Positions 24,701 to 39,157 of a DNA stretch of 64,000 nt are shown here, piece after piece. Location: NCBI GenBank assembly GCA_035771175.1, contig CM069610.1, forward strand, positions 26,564,501-26,628,500, written 5' to 3'. Made by a program: the position numbers and the translations under genes. Under the pieces are notes generated by a model. The model was given only the letters and a program-made list of their open reading frames with translations. It ran no database searches and was not told where the DNA came from. This DNA comes from Paratinospora sagittata. Lineage: Eukaryota > Streptophyta > Magnoliopsida > Ranunculales > Menispermaceae. The stretch's first letter is position 1. Each line of letters starts with the position of its first letter.

Positions 24701-27700
24701 TACACAATTTTTCCAGGTTATCTTAATCGAAATATTCTCCACTAACACCTAGATTATTCCCATTGTCTCGCACGCCCAAAACAAGTTTGGCTGAAACAAT
24801 GTTTTGAATTCAAATGATCTTGTAATCTCAGCAACTTCTAATTTTATAAAACACTTATTCTATGATTTTCAAAAATACAAACACACGATTTTTGCAAGTT
24901 AGATTGAGGTTTCCAAAGAGTTTTTCAAGAGAAGAAAGTAATCATTGTTGCATTCGCCAAAACAAGCTTCGAATAGAATCAAAATTGCAATCTGTCTTGA
25001 TGCTAACATCGTTGATCAGCAAGTTCTTCATTTTATCCCTTTTGTGCTTAAATTTGCACAGGCTATGCATTATTTTAAGCTGTAAGTATATGAAGTGGTT
25101 TCGGTAAGATAACACAACAAAATAGAACACATCACCTGTCTTACGTCAGGAACACATCAAACAACAGCTTTCGAAGTCTACAAAGATAAAGCTCGAAGAA
25201 CGAAGACATATCTCATGCCTAACGCATTAGTTTGATCTTTGGTGTGTAGGGTAACCTCTCGATCAATCTCAGCACTAAAAGTCTGAAAATTGCAAAGTCT
25301 TCAAAATCACTTCAATATAGTATTTCATTTGGAAAAAATGTTTTTCGAAAGGTTTTCATCATAATTTCAATGAGTTTTGAATTATTTAAAAGTTTTTAAT
25401 CTTATGTCAATATGTTTTGAGTTAATGGAATGGTTCTTGAGTGTCAAAATATTAATTTTTCAAAAATAAGGCTATCCAGCAATTTGCCAAAATTTTCCTG
25501 AAGGCACTAGCGCACTATCAGTGTTGATAGCACGCTGATAGAGTTCTATAATAAAACATTTGTTTTTCTGAAAAATTGTCTATAGCGCGCTATCCCCTTT
25601 GATAACTCGCTATAAAGCTGTTGACGAGATCTTTCCATTTTTAGTAAAATGGACAATAGCGCGTTATAGGCCTCCATAACACGCTACCGGAAATTACGTA
25701 AAACTCGAGCTCTCGGGTTTGTGTATATCGACCTGCTATAGCCTGCTAACTGTCAATTGAGAACACGATACACAACTCAATAGCACGTTATCCAAGGCTG
25801 AGACAAAAATCTGATATTTCTAATGAGAAAAATGTTGGCATTTCTGCTTGCTCGATATTTCTATTCCTTACACAATTTTTCCTGTTTATCTTAATTGAAA
25901 TATTCTCTACTAACACCTAGATGATTCCCATTGCCTCACACGCCCAAAACAAATTTGGATGAAACAATGTTTTGAATTCAAATCATTTTGTAATCTCAGC
26001 AACTTCTAATTTTATATAACACTTATTCTCTGATTTTCAAAAATACAACACACACGATTTTTGCAAAATAGATTGAGCTTTCCAAAGATTTTTTCAAAAG
26101 AAGAAAGTAATGATTCTTGCATTTGCCAAAACAAGCTTCGAATAGAATCAAAATTGCAATCTGTCTTGATGATAACATCGTTGATCAGCAAGTTCTTCAT
26201 TTTATCCCCTTTGTGCTTTGATTTGCACAAGCTATCCATTGTTTTAAGCTGTAAGTATATGGAGTGGTCTCGGTAAGATAACACAACAAAATAGAACACA
26301 TCACCTGTCTTGCATCAGGAACACATCAAACAATAGCTTTTGAAGTCTACAAAGATAAAGCTCGAAGAACGAAGACGTATCTCATGCCTAATGCATTAGT
26401 TTGATATTTGGTGTGTAGGGTAACCTCTCGATCAATCTCAGCACTAAAAGTCTGAAAATTGCAAAGTCTTCAAAATCACTTCAATATTGTATTTCATTTT
26501 GAAAAAATGTTTTCCGAAAGGTTTTCATCATAATTTCAATGAGTTTTGAATTATTTAAAAGTTTTTTAATCTTATGTCTATATGTTTTGAGTTAATGGAA
26601 TGGTTCTTGAGTGTCAAAATATTAATTTTTCAAAAATAGGGCTATCCAGCAATTTGCCAAAATTTTCCTGAAGGCACTAGCGCACTATGAGTGTTGATAG
26701 CACGCTGATAGAGTTCTATAATTAAACATTTGTTTTTCTGGAAAATTATCTATAGCGCTATCCCCTTTGATAACTCGCTATAAAGCTGTTGCCGAGATCT
26801 TTCCATTTTTAGTAAAATGGGCAATAGCGCGCTATAGGCCTCATTAACCCACTATCAGAAATTACGTAAAACTCCAACCCTCGGGTCTGTGTATATCGAC
26901 CTGCTATAGCCTGCTAACTGTCAATTGAGAACATGATACACAACCCAATAGCACGCTATCCACGTCTGAGACAAAAATCTGATATTTCTAACGAGAAAAA
27001 TGTGGGCACTTCTGCTTGCTCGATATTTCTATTCCTTACACAATTTTTCCAGGTTATCTTAATTGAAATATTCTCCACTAACACCTAGATTATTCCCATT
27101 GTCTCGCACGCCCAAAACAACTTTGGATTCAACAATGTTTTGAATTCAAATCATCTTGTAATCTCAGCAACTTCTAATTTTATAAAACACTTATTCTCTG
27201 ATTTTCAAAAATACAAACACACAATTTTTGCAAGTTAGATTGAGCTTTCAAAAGAGTTTTTCAAGAGAAGAAAGTAATCATTGTTGCATTCGCCAGAACA
27301 AGCTTCGAATAGAATCAAAATTACAATCTGTCTTGAAGCTAACATCGTTGATCAGCAAGTTCTTCATTTTATCCCTTTTGTGCTTAGATTTGCACAGACT
27401 ATTCATTGTTTTAAGCTGTAAGTATATGAAGTGGTCTCGGTAAGATAACACAACAAAATAGAACACATCACCTGTCTTGCATCAGGAACACATCAAACAA
27501 TAGCTTTCGAAGTCTACAAAGATAAAGCTCGAAGAACGAAGACATATCTCATTCCTAACGCATTAGTTTGATCTTTGGTGTGTAGGGTAACCTCTCGATC
27601 AATCTCAGCACTAAAAGTCTGAAAATTGCAAAGTCTTCAAAATCACTTCAATATAGTATTTCATTTGGAAAAAATGTTTTCCGAAATGTTTTCATCATAA

Positions 27701-30700
27701 TTTCAATGAGTTTTGAATTATTTAAAAGTTTTTAATCTTATGTCAATATGTTTTGCGTTAATGGAATGGTTCTTGAGTGTCAAAATATTAATTTTTCAAA
27801 AATAAGGCTATCCAGCAATTTGCCAAAATTTTCCTGAAGGCACTAGCGCACTATGAGTGTTGATAGCACGCTGATAGAGTTCTATAATAAAACATTTGTT
27901 TTTCTGGAAAATTGTCTATAGCGCGCTATCCCCTTTGATAACTCGCTATAAAGCTGTTGCCGAGATCTTTCCATTTTTAGTAAAATGGGCAATAGCGCGT
28001 TATAGGCCTCCATAACACGCTATCGGAAATTACGTAAAACTTGAGCTCTCGGGTTTGTGTATATCGACCTGCTATAGCCTGCTAACTGTCAATTGAGAAC
28101 AGGATACAAAACTCAATAGCATGCTATCCACGTCTGAGACAAAAATCTGATATTTCTAACGAGAAAAATGTTGGCACTTCTGCTTGCTCGATATTTCTAT
28201 TCCTTACACAATTTTTCCTATTTATCTTAATTGAAATATTCTCTACTAACACCTAGATGATTCCCATTGCCTCGCACGCCCAAAACAACTTTGGATGAAA
28301 CAATGTTTTGAATTCAAATCATTTTGTAATCTCAGCAACTTCTAATTTTATATAACACTTATTCTCTGATTTTCAAAAATACAACACACACGATTTTTGC
28401 GAAATAGATTGAGCTTTCCAAAGAGTTTTTCAAAAGAAGAAAGTAATGATTCTTGCATTTGCCAAAACAAGCTTCGAATAGAATCAAAATTGCAATCTGT
28501 CTTGATGATAACATCGTTGATCAGCAAGTTCTTCATTTTATCCCCTTTGTACTTAGATTTGCACAAGCTATCCATTGTTTGAAGCTGTAAGTATATGAAG
28601 TGGTCTCGGTAAGATAACACAACAAAATAGAATACATCACCTGTCTTGCGTCAGGAACACATCAAACAACAGCTTTCGAAGTCTACAAAGTTAAAGCTCG
28701 AAGAACGAAGACGTATCTCATGCCTAATGCATTAGTTTGATATTTGGTGTGTAGGGTAACCTCTTGATCAATCTCAGCACTAAAAGTCTAAAAATTGCAA
28801 AGTCTTCAAATTCACTTCAATATAGTATTTCATTTTGAAAAAATGTTTTCCGAAAGTTTTTCATCATAATTTCAATGAGTTTTGAATTATTTAAAAGTTT
28901 TTAATCTTATGTCTATATGTTTTGAGTTAGTGGAATAGTTCTTGAGTGTCAAAATATTAATTTTTCAAAAATAGGGCTATCCAGCGATTTGGCAAAATTT
29001 TCCTGAAGGCACTAGCGCACTATGAGTGTTGATAGCACGCTGATAGAGTTCTATAATTAAACATTTGTTTTTCTGGAAAATTGTCTATAGCGCGTTATCC
29101 CCTTTGATAACTCGCTATAAAGCTATTGCCGAGATCTTTCCATTTTTAGTAAAATGGGCAATAGCACGCTATAGGCCTCATTAACCCACTATCGGAAATT
29201 ACGTAAAACTCCAACTCTCGGGTTTGTGTATATCGACCTGCTATAGCCGGCTAACTTTCGATTGAGAACATGATGCACAACCCAATAGCATACTATCCAC
29301 GTTTGAGACAAAAATCTGATATTTCTAATGAGAAAAATGTGGGCACTTCTGCTTGCTCGATATTTCTATTCCTTACACAATTTTTCCAGGTTATCTTAAT
29401 CGAAATATTCTCCACTAACACCTAGATTATTCCCATTGTCTCGCACGCCCAAAACAACTTTGGCTGAAACAATGTTTTGAATTCAAATGAACTTGTAATC
29501 TCAGCAACTTCTAATTTTATAAAACACTTATTCTCTGATTTTCAAAAATACAAACACACGATTTTTGCAAGTTAGATTGAGGTTTCCAAAGAGTTTTTCA
29601 AGAAAAGAAAGTAATCATTGTTGCATTCGCCAGAACAAGCTTCGAATAGAATCAAAATTGCAATCTGTCTTCATGCTAACATCGTTGATCAGCAAGTTCT
29701 TCATTTTATCCCTTTTGTGCTTAAATTTGCACAGGCTATGCATTATTTTAAGCTGTAAGTATATGAAGTGGTTTCGGTAAGATAACACAGCAAAATAGAA
29801 CACATCACCTGTCTTACGTCAGGAACACATCAAACAATAGCTTTCGAAGTCTACAAAGATAAAGCTCGAAGAACGAAGACATATCTCATGCCTAACGCAT
29901 TAGTTTGATCTTTGGTGTGTAGGGTAACCTCTCGATCAATCTCAGCACTAAAAGTCTGAAAATTGCAAAGTCTTCAAAATCACTTCAATATAGTATTTCA
30001 TTTGGAAAAAATGTTTTTCGAAAGGTTATCATCATAATTTCAATGAGTTTTGAATTATTTAAAAGTTTTTAATCTTATGTCAATATGTTTTGAGTTAATG
30101 GAATGGTTCTTGAGTGTCAAAATATTAATTTTTCAAAAATAAGGCTATCCAGCAATTTGCCAAAATTTTCCTGAAGGCACTAGCGCACTATCAGTGTTGA
30201 TAGCACGCTGATAGAGTTCTATAATAAAACATTTGTTTTTCTGAAAAATTGTCTATAGCGCGCTATCCCCTTTGATAACTCGCTATAAAGCTGTTGACGA
30301 GATCTTTCCATTTTTAGTAAAATGGGCAATAGCGCGTTATAGGCCTCCATAACACGCTACCGGAAATTACGTAAAACTCGAGCTCTCGGGTTTGTGTATA
30401 TCGACCTGCTATAGCCTGCTAACTGTCAATTGAGAACACGATACACAACTCAATAGCACGTTATCCAAGGCTGAGACAAAAATCTGATATTTCTAATGAG
30501 AAAAATGTTGGCATTTCTGCTTGCTCGATATTTCTATTCCTTACACAATTTTTCCTGTTTATCTTAATTGAAATATTCTCTACTAACACCTAGATGATTC
30601 CCATTGCCTCACACGCCCAAAACAACTTTGGATGAAACAATGTTTTGAATTCAAATCATTTTGTAATCTCAGCAACTTCTAATTTTATATAACACTTATT

Positions 30701-31090
30701 CTCTGATTTTCAAAAATACAACACACACGATTTTTACAAAATAGATTGAGCTTTCCAAAGATTTTTTCAAAAGAAGAAAGTAATGATTCTTGCATTTGCC
30801 AAAACAAGCTTCGAATAGAATCAAAATTGCAATCTGTCTTGATGATAACATCGTTGATCAGCAAGTTCTTCATTTTATCCCCTTTGTGCTTTGATTTGCA
30901 CAAGCTATCCATTGTTTTAAGCTGTAAGTATATGAAGTGGTCTCGGTAAGATAACACAACAAAATAGAACACATCACCTGTCTTGCATCAGGAACACATC
31001 AAACAATAGCTTTTGAAGTCTACAAAGATAAAGCTCGAAGAACGAAGACGTATCTCATGCCTAATGCATTAGTTTGATATTTGGTGTGTA
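21743..31090 (+). repeat. Tetrameric higher-order repeat, two copies of about 4.67 kb
   Basis: Four monomers (21743, 22912, 24081, 25249) recur in order at 26418, 27585, 28754 and 29922. The block lengths are 4675 and 4673 bp. Shared private variants at this spacing include caatattgtatttc and ccaaccctcgggtctg in the first monomer, tttgcgttaatgg in the second, and agtctaaaaattg in the third. Neighbouring monomers within a block differ from one another far more than monomers four apart. Confidence 0.88.
27844..28127 (+). repeat. CGCTAT-like motif array in an exemplar satellite monomer
   Basis: Within the monomer starting at 27585, hexamers close to CGCTAT begin at 27849, 27869, 27924, 27944, 27998, 28018, 28070, 28080 and 28122. 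Three blocks each contain two copies exactly 20 bp apart, blocks repeat every 72-75 bp, and the fourth block has a pair 10 bp apart. Several are halves of palindromes such as the 12-mer atagcgcgctat at 27918-27929. The block is GC-richer than the rest of the monomer and is present in every monomer at offsets of about 255-547. Function is unknown. Confidence 0.8.
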
Positions 31091-34000
31091 GGGTAACCTC
31101 TCGATCAATCTCAGCACTAAAAGTCTGAAAATTGCAAAGTCTTCAAAATCACTTCAATATTGTATTTCATTTTGAAAAAATGTTTTCCGAAAGGTTTTAA
31201 TCATAATTTCAAAGAGTTTTGAATTATTTAAATGTTTTTAATCTTATGTCAATATGTTTTGAGTTAATGGAATGGTTCTTGAGTGTCAAAATATTAATTT
31301 TTCAAAACTAAGGCTATCCAACAATTTGCCAAAATTTTCCTGAAGGCACTAGCGTACTATGAGTGTTGATAGCACGTTGATAGAGTTCTATAATAAAACA
31401 TTTGTCTGTCTGGAAAATTGTCTATACCGCGTTATCCCCTTTAATAACTCGCTATAAAGTTGTTGCCGAGATCTTTCCATTTTTAGTAAAATGGGCAAAA
31501 GCGCGCTATAGGCCTCGATAACACGCTATCACAAATTACTTAAAAGTCGAGCTCTCGGGTTTGTGTATATCGACCTGCTATAGCCTGCTAACTGTCAATT
31601 GAAAACATGATACACAACTCAATAGCACGGTATCCACGTCTGAGACAAAAATCTGATATTTCTAACGAGAAAAATGTGTGCACTTCTGCTTGCTTGATAT
31701 TTCTATTCCTTACACAATTTTTTCAGGTTATCTTAATTAAAATATTCTCTACTAACACCAAGCAGATTCCCATTGCCTTGCACGCCCAAAACAACTTTGG
31801 ATGAAACAATGTTTTGAATTCAAATCATTTTGTAATCTCAGCAACTTCTAATTTTATATAACACTTATTCTCTGATTTTCAAAAATACAACACACACGAT
31901 TTTTGCAAAATAGATTGCGCTTTCCAAAGAGTTTTTCAAAAGAAGAAAGTAATGATTCTTGCATTTGCCAAAACAAGCTTCGAATAGAATCAAAATTGCA
32001 ATCTGTCTTGATGATAACATCGTTGATCAGCAAGTTCTTCATTTTATCCCCTTTGTGCTTAGATTTGCACAAGCTATCCATTGTTTGAAGCTGTAAGTAT
32101 ATGAAGTGGTCTCGGTAAGATAACACAACAAAATAGAATACATCACCTGTCTTGCGTCAGGAACACATCAAACAATAGCTTTCAAAGTCTACAAAGAAAA
32201 AGCTCGAAGAACGAAGACGTATCTCATGCCTAATGCATTAGTTTGATATTTGGTGTGTAGGGTAACCTCTCGATCAATCTCAGCACTAAAAGTCTAAAAA
32301 TTGCAAAGTCTTCAAAATCACTTCAATATAGTATTTCATTTTGAAAAAATGTTTTCCGAAAGTTTTTCATCATAATTTCAATGAGTTTTGAATTATTTAA
32401 AAGTTTTTAATCTTATGTCTATATGTTTTGAGTTAATGGAATGGGTCTTAAGTGTCAAAATATTAATTTTTCAAAAATAGGGCTATCCAGCAATTTGCCA
32501 AAATTTTCCTGAAGGCACTAGCGCACTATGAGTGTTGATAACACGCTGATAGAGTTCTATAATTAAACATTTGTTTTTCTGGAAAATAGTCTATAGCGCG
32601 TTATCCCCTTTGATAACTCGCTATAAAGCTATTGCCGAGATCTTTCCATTTTTAGTAAAATGGGCAATAGCGCGCTATAGGCCTCATTAACCCACTGTCG
32701 GAAATTACGTAAAACTCCAACTCTCGGGTTTGTGTATATCGACCTGCTATAGCCTGCTAACTGTCGATTGAGAACATGATACACAACCCAATAGCATACT
32801 ATCCACGTCTGAAACAAAAATCTGATATTTCTAACGAGAAAAATGTGGGCACTTCTGCTTGCTCGATATTTTTATTCCTTACACAATTTTTCCAGGTTAT
32901 CTTAATTGAAATATTCTCCACTAACACCTAGATTATTCCCATTGTCTCGCACGCCCAAAACAACTTTGGCTGAAACAATGTTTTGAATTCAAATGATCTT
33001 GTAATCTCAGCAACTTCTAATTTTATAAAACACTTATTCTCCGATTTTAAAAAATACAAACACACGATTTTTGCAAGTTAGATTGAGCTTTCCAAAGAGT
33101 TTTTCAAGAGAAGAAAGTAATCATTGTTGCATTCGCCAGAACAAGCTTCGAATAGAATCAAAATTGCAATCTGTCTTGATGCTAACATCGTTGATCAGCA
33201 AGTTCTTCATTTTATCCCTTTTGTCCTTAAATTTGCACAGGCTATGCATTATTTTAAGCTGTAAGTATATGAAGTGGTCTCGGTAAGATAACACAACAAA
33301 ATAGAACACATCACCTGTCTTACGTCAGGAACACATCAAACAATAGCTTTCGAAGTCTACAAAGATAAAGCTCGAAGAACGAAGACATATCTCATGCCTA
33401 ACGCATTAGTTTGATCTTTGGTGTGTAGGGTAACCTCTCGATCAACCTCAGCACTAAAAGTCTGAAAATTGCAAAGTCTTCAAAATCACTTCAATATAGT
33501 ATTTCATTTGGAAAAAATGTTTTTCGAAAGGTTTTCATCATAATTTCAATGAGTTTTGAATTATTTAAAAGTTTTTAATCTTATGTCAATATGTTTTGAG
33601 TTAATGGAATGGTTTTTGAGTGTCAAAATATTAATTTTTCAAAAATAAGGCTATCCAGCAATTTGCCAAAATTTTCCTGAAGGCACTAGCGCACTATCAG
33701 TGTTGATAGCACGCTGATAGAGTTCTATAATAAAACATTTGTTTTTCTGAAAAATTGTCTATAGCGCGCTATCCCCTTTGATAACTCGCTATAAAGCTGT
33801 TGACGAGATCTTTCCATTTTTAGTAAAATGGGCAATAGCGCGTTATAGGCCTCCATAACACGCTACCGGAAATTACGTAAAACTCGAGCTCTCGGGTTTG
33901 TGTATATCGACCTGCTATAGCCTGCTAACTGTCAATTGAGAACACGATACACAACTCAATAGCACGTTATCCAAGGCAAAGACAAAAATCTGATATTTCT

Positions 34001-37000
34001 AATGAGAAAAATGTTGGCATTTCTTCTTGCTCGATATTTCTATTCCTTACACAATTTTTCCTGTTTATCTTAATTGAAATATTCTCTACTAACACCTAGA
34101 TGATTCCCATTGCCTCACACGCCCAAAACAACTTTGGATGAAACAATGTTTTGAATTCAAATCATTTTGTAATCTCAGCAACTTCTAATTTTATATAACA
34201 CTTATTCTCTGATTTTCAAAAATACAACCCACACGATTTTTGCAAAATAGATTGAGCTTTCCAAAGATTTTTTCAAAAGAAGAAAGTAATGATTCTTGCA
34301 TTTGCCAAAACAAGCTTCGAATAGAATCAAAATTGCAATCTGTCTTGATGATAACATCGTTGATCAGCAAGTTCTTCATTTTATCCCCTTTGTGCTTTGA
34401 TTTGCACAAGCTATCCATTGTTTTAAGCTGTAAGTATATGAAGTGGTCTCGGTAAGATAACACAACAAAATAGAACACATCACCTGTCTTGCATCAGGAA
34501 CACATCAAACAATAGCTTTTGAAGTCTACAAAGATAAAGCTCGAAGAACGAAGACGTATCTCATGCCTAATGCATTAGTTTGATATTTGGTGTGTAGGGT
34601 AACCTCTCGATCAATCTCAGCACTAAAAGTCTGAAAATTGCAAAGTCTTCAAAATCACTTCAATATAGTATTTCATTTTGAAAAAATGTTTTCCGAAAGG
34701 TTTTAATCATAATTTCAAAGAGTTTTGAATTATTTAAATGTTTTTAATCTTATGTCAATATGTTTTGAGTTAATGGAATGGTTCTTGAGTGTCAAAATAT
34801 TAATTTTTCAAAACTAAGGGTATCCAACAATTTGCCAAAATTTTCCTGAAGGCACTAGCGTACTATGAGTGTTGATAGCACGTTGATAGAGTTCTATAAT
34901 AAAACATTTGTCTGTCTGGAAAATTGTCTATACCGCGTTATCCCCTTTAATAACTCGCTATAAAGTTGTTGCCGAGATCTTTCCATTTTTAGTAAAATGG
35001 GCAAAAGCGCGCTATAGGCCTCGATAACACGCTATCACAAATTACTTAAAAGTCGAGCTCTCGGGTTTGTGTATATCGACCTGCTATAGCCTGCTAACTG
35101 TCAATTGAAAACATGATACACAACTCAATAGCACGGTATCCACGTCTGAGACAAAAATCTGATATTTCTAACGAGAAAAATGTGTGCACTTCTGCTTGCT
35201 CGATATTTCTATTCCTTACACAATTTTTTCAGGTTATCTTAATTAAAATATTCTCTACTAACACCTAGCAGATTCCCATTGCCTTGCACGCCCAAAACAA
35301 CTTTGGATGAAACAATGTTTTGAATTCAAATCATTTTGTAATCTCAGCAACTTCTAATTTTATATAACACTTATTCTCTGATTTTAAAAAATACAACACA
35401 CACGATTTTTGCAAAATAGATTGCGCTTTCCAAAGAGTTTTTCAAAAGAAGAAAGTAATGATTCTTGCATTTGCCAAAACAAGCTTCGAATAGAATCAAA
35501 ATTGCAATCTGTCTTGATGATAACATCGTTGATCAGCAAGTTCTTCATTTTATCCCCTTTGTGCTTAGATTTGCACAAGCTATCCATTGTTTGAAGCTGT
35601 AAGTATATGAAGTGGTCTCGGTAAGATAACACAACAAAATAGAATACATCACCTGTCTTGCGTCAGGAACACATCAAACAATAGCTTTCAAAGTCTACAA
35701 AGATAAAGCTCGAAGAACGAAGACGTATCTCATGCCTAATGCATTAGTTTGATATTTGGTGTGTAGGGTAACCTCTCGATCAATCTCAGCACTAAAAGTC
35801 TAAAAATTGCAAAGTCTTCAAAATCACTTCAATATAGTATTTCATTTTGAAAAAATGTTTTCCGAAAGTTTTTCATCATAATTTCAATGAGTTTTGAATT
35901 ATTTAAAAGTTTTTAATCTTATGTCTATATGTTTTGAGTTAATGGAATGGGTCTTAAGTGTCAAAATATTAATTTTTCAAAAATAGGGCTATCCAGCAAT
36001 TTGCCAAAATTTTCCTGAAGGCACTAGCGCACTATGAGTGTTGATAACACGCTGATAGAGTTCTATAATTAAACATTTGTTTTTCTGGAAAATTGTCTAT
36101 AGCGCGTTATCCCCTTTGATAACTCGCTATAAAGCTATTGCCGAGATCTTTCCATTCTTAGTAAAATGGGCAATAGCGCGCTATAGGCCTCATTAACCCA
36201 CTATCGGAAATTACGTAAAACTCCAACTCTCGGGTTTGTGTATATCGACCTGCTATAGCCGGCTAACTTTCGATTGAGAACATGATGCACAACCCAATAG
36301 CATACTATCCACGTTTGAGACAAAAATCTGATATTTCTAATGAGAAAAATGTGGGCACTTCTGCTTGCTCGATATTTCTATTCCTTACACAATTTTTCCA
36401 GGTTATCTTAATCGAAATATTCTCCACTAACACCTAGATTATTCCCATTGTCTCGCACGCCCAAAACAACTTTGGCTGAAACAATGTTTTGAATTCAAAT
36501 GAACTTGTAATCTCAGCAACTTCTAATTTTATAAAACACTTATTCTCTGATTTTCAAAAATACAAACACACGATTTTTGCAAGTTAGATTGAGGTTTCCA
36601 AAGAGTTTTTCAAGAAAAGAAAGTAATCATTGTTGCATTCGCCAGAACAAGCTTCGAATAGAATCAAAATTGCAATCTGTCTTCATGCTAACATCGTTGA
36701 TCAGCAAGTTCTTCATTTTATCCCTTTTGTGCTTAAATTTGCACAGGCTATGCATTATTTTAAGCTGTAAGTATATGAAGTGGTTTCGGTAAGATAACAC
36801 AGCAAAATAGAACACATCACCTGTCTTACGTCAGGAACACATCAAACAATAGCTTTCGAAGTCTACAAAGATAAAGCTCGAAGAACGAAGACATATCTCA
36901 TGCCTAACGCATTAGTTTGATCTTTGGTGTGTAGGGTAACCTCTCGATCAATCTCAGCACTAAAAGTCTGAAAATTGCAAAGTCTTCAAAATCACTTCAA

Positions 37001-38102
37001 TATAGTATTTCATTTGGAAAAAATGTTTTTCGAAAGGTTTTCATCATAATTTCAATGAGTTTTGAATTATTTAAAAGTTTTTAATCTTATGTCAATATGT
37101 TTTGAGTTAATGGAATGGTTCTTGAGTGTCAAAATATTAATTTTTCAAAAATAAGGCTATCCAGCAATTTGCCAAAATTTTCCTGAAGGCACTAGCGCAC
37201 TATCAGTGTTGATAGCACGCTGATAGAGTTCTATAATAAAACATTTGTTTTTCTGAAAAATTGTCTATAGCGCGCTATCCCCTTTGATAACTCGCTATAA
37301 AGCTGTTGACGAGATCTTTCCATTTTTAGTAAAATGGGCAATAGCGCGTTATAGGCCTCCATAACACGCTACCGGAAATTACGTAAAACTCGAGCTCTCG
37401 GGTTTGTGTATATCGACCTGCTATAGCCTGCTAACTGTCAATTGAGAACACGATACACAACTCAATAGCACGTTATCCAAGGCTGAGACAAAAATCTGAT
37501 ATTTCTAATGAGAAAAATGTTGGCATTTCTGCTTGCTCGATATTTCTATTCCTTACACAATTTTTCCTGTTTATCTTAATTGAAATATTCTCTACTAACA
37601 CCTAGATGATTCCCATTGCCTCACACGCCCAAAACAACTTTGGATGAAACAATGTTTTGAATTCAAATCATTTTGTAATCTCAGCAACTTCTAATTTTAT
37701 ATAACACTTATTCTCTGATTTTCAAAAATACAACACACACGATTTTTGCAAAATAGATTGAGCTTTCCAAAGATTTTTTCAAAAGAAGAAAGTAAGGATT
37801 CTTGCATTTGCCAAAACAAGCTTCGAATAGAATCAAAATTGCAATCTGTCTTGATGATAACATCGTTGATCAGCAAGTTCTTCATTTTATCCCCTTTGTG
37901 CTTTGATTTGCACAAGCTATCCATTGTTTGAAGCTGTAAGTATATGAAGTGGTCTCGGTAAGATAACACAACAAAATAGAATACATCACCTGTCTTGCGT
38001 CAGGAACACATCAAACAATAGCTTTCAAAGTCTACAAAGATAAAGCTCGAAGAACGAAGACGTATCTCATGCCTAATGCATTAGTTTGATATTTGGTGTG
38101 TA
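31091..38102 (+). repeat. Trimeric higher-order repeat, two copies of 3506 bp
   Basis: Monomers at 31091, 32260 and 33428 recur at 34597, 35766 and 36934, both trimers being 3506 bp. A third copy begins at 38103 and is less regular. The lead monomer is marked by aatttcaaagag, caaaactaagg, gtctgtctgg and accgcgttatcccctttaat. The middle monomer of the second trimer is a mosaic from about 36.15-36.24 kb onward. Confidence 0.85.
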
Positions 38103-39147
38103 GGGTAACCTCTCGATCAATCTCAGCACTAAAAGTCTGAAAATTGCAAAGTCTTCAAAATCACTTCAATATAGTATTTCATTTTGAAAAAATGTTTTCC
38201 GAAAGGTTTTAATCATAATTTCAAAGAGTTTTGAATTATTTAAATGTTTTTAATCTTATGTCAATATGTTTTGAGTTAATGGAATGGTTCTTGAGTGTCA
38301 AAATATTAATTTTTCAAAACTAAGGCTATCCAACAATTAGCCAAAATTTTACTGAAGGCACTAGCGTACTATGAGTGTTGATAGCACGTTGATAGAGTTC
38401 TATAATAAAACATTTGTCTATCTGGAAAATTGTCTATACCGCGTTATCCCCTTTAATAACTCGCTATAAAGTTGTTGCCGAGATCTTTCCATTTTTAGTA
38501 AAATGGGCAAAAGCGCGTTATAGGCCTCGATAACACGCTATCACAAATTACTTAAAAGTCGAGCTCTCGGGTTTGTGTATATCGACCTGCTATAGCCTGC
38601 TAACTGTCAATTGAGAACACGATACACAACTCAATAGCACGTTATCCAAGTCTGCGACAAAAATCTGATATTTCTAACGAGAAAAATGTTGGCATTTCTG
38701 CTTGCTCGATATTTCTATTCCTTACACAATTTTTCCTGTTTATCTTAATTGAAATATTCTCTACTAACACCTAGATGATTCCCATTGCCTCGCACGCCCA
38801 AAACAACTTTGGATGAAACAATGTTTTGAATTCAAATCATTTTGTAATCTCAGCAACTTCTAATTTTATATAACACTTATTCTCTGATTTTCAAAAATAC
38901 AACACACACGATTTTTGCAAAATAGATTGAGCTTTCCAAAGATTTTTTCAAAAGAAGAAAGTAATGATTCTTGCATTTGCCAAAACAAGCTTCGAATAGA
39001 ATCAAAATTGCAATCTGTCTTGATGATAACATCGTTGATCAGCAAGTTGTTCATTTTATCCCCTTTGTGCTTTGACTTGCACAAGATATCCATTGTTTTA
39101 AGCTGTAAGTATATGAAGTGGTCTCGGTAAGATAACACAACAAAATA

Positions 39148-39157
39148 GAACACATCA
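39148..39157 (+). repeat. Collapsed 10-bp direct repeat (25-bp deletion site)
   Basis: Most monomers carry gaacacatca twice, 25 bp apart, flanking cctgtcttgcgtcag. Here only one gaacacatca remains and the intervening sequence is gone. This explains most of the short 1144-bp period of this monomer. Confidence 0.8.

Noticed and set aside
27918..27929. CGCTAT palindromes considered as CRISPR-like or terminator hairpins
   Set aside because: There are no unique spacers of constant length and no flanking cas genes, and the host is a plant. The motif is part of a satellite monomer, so neither call is supported.
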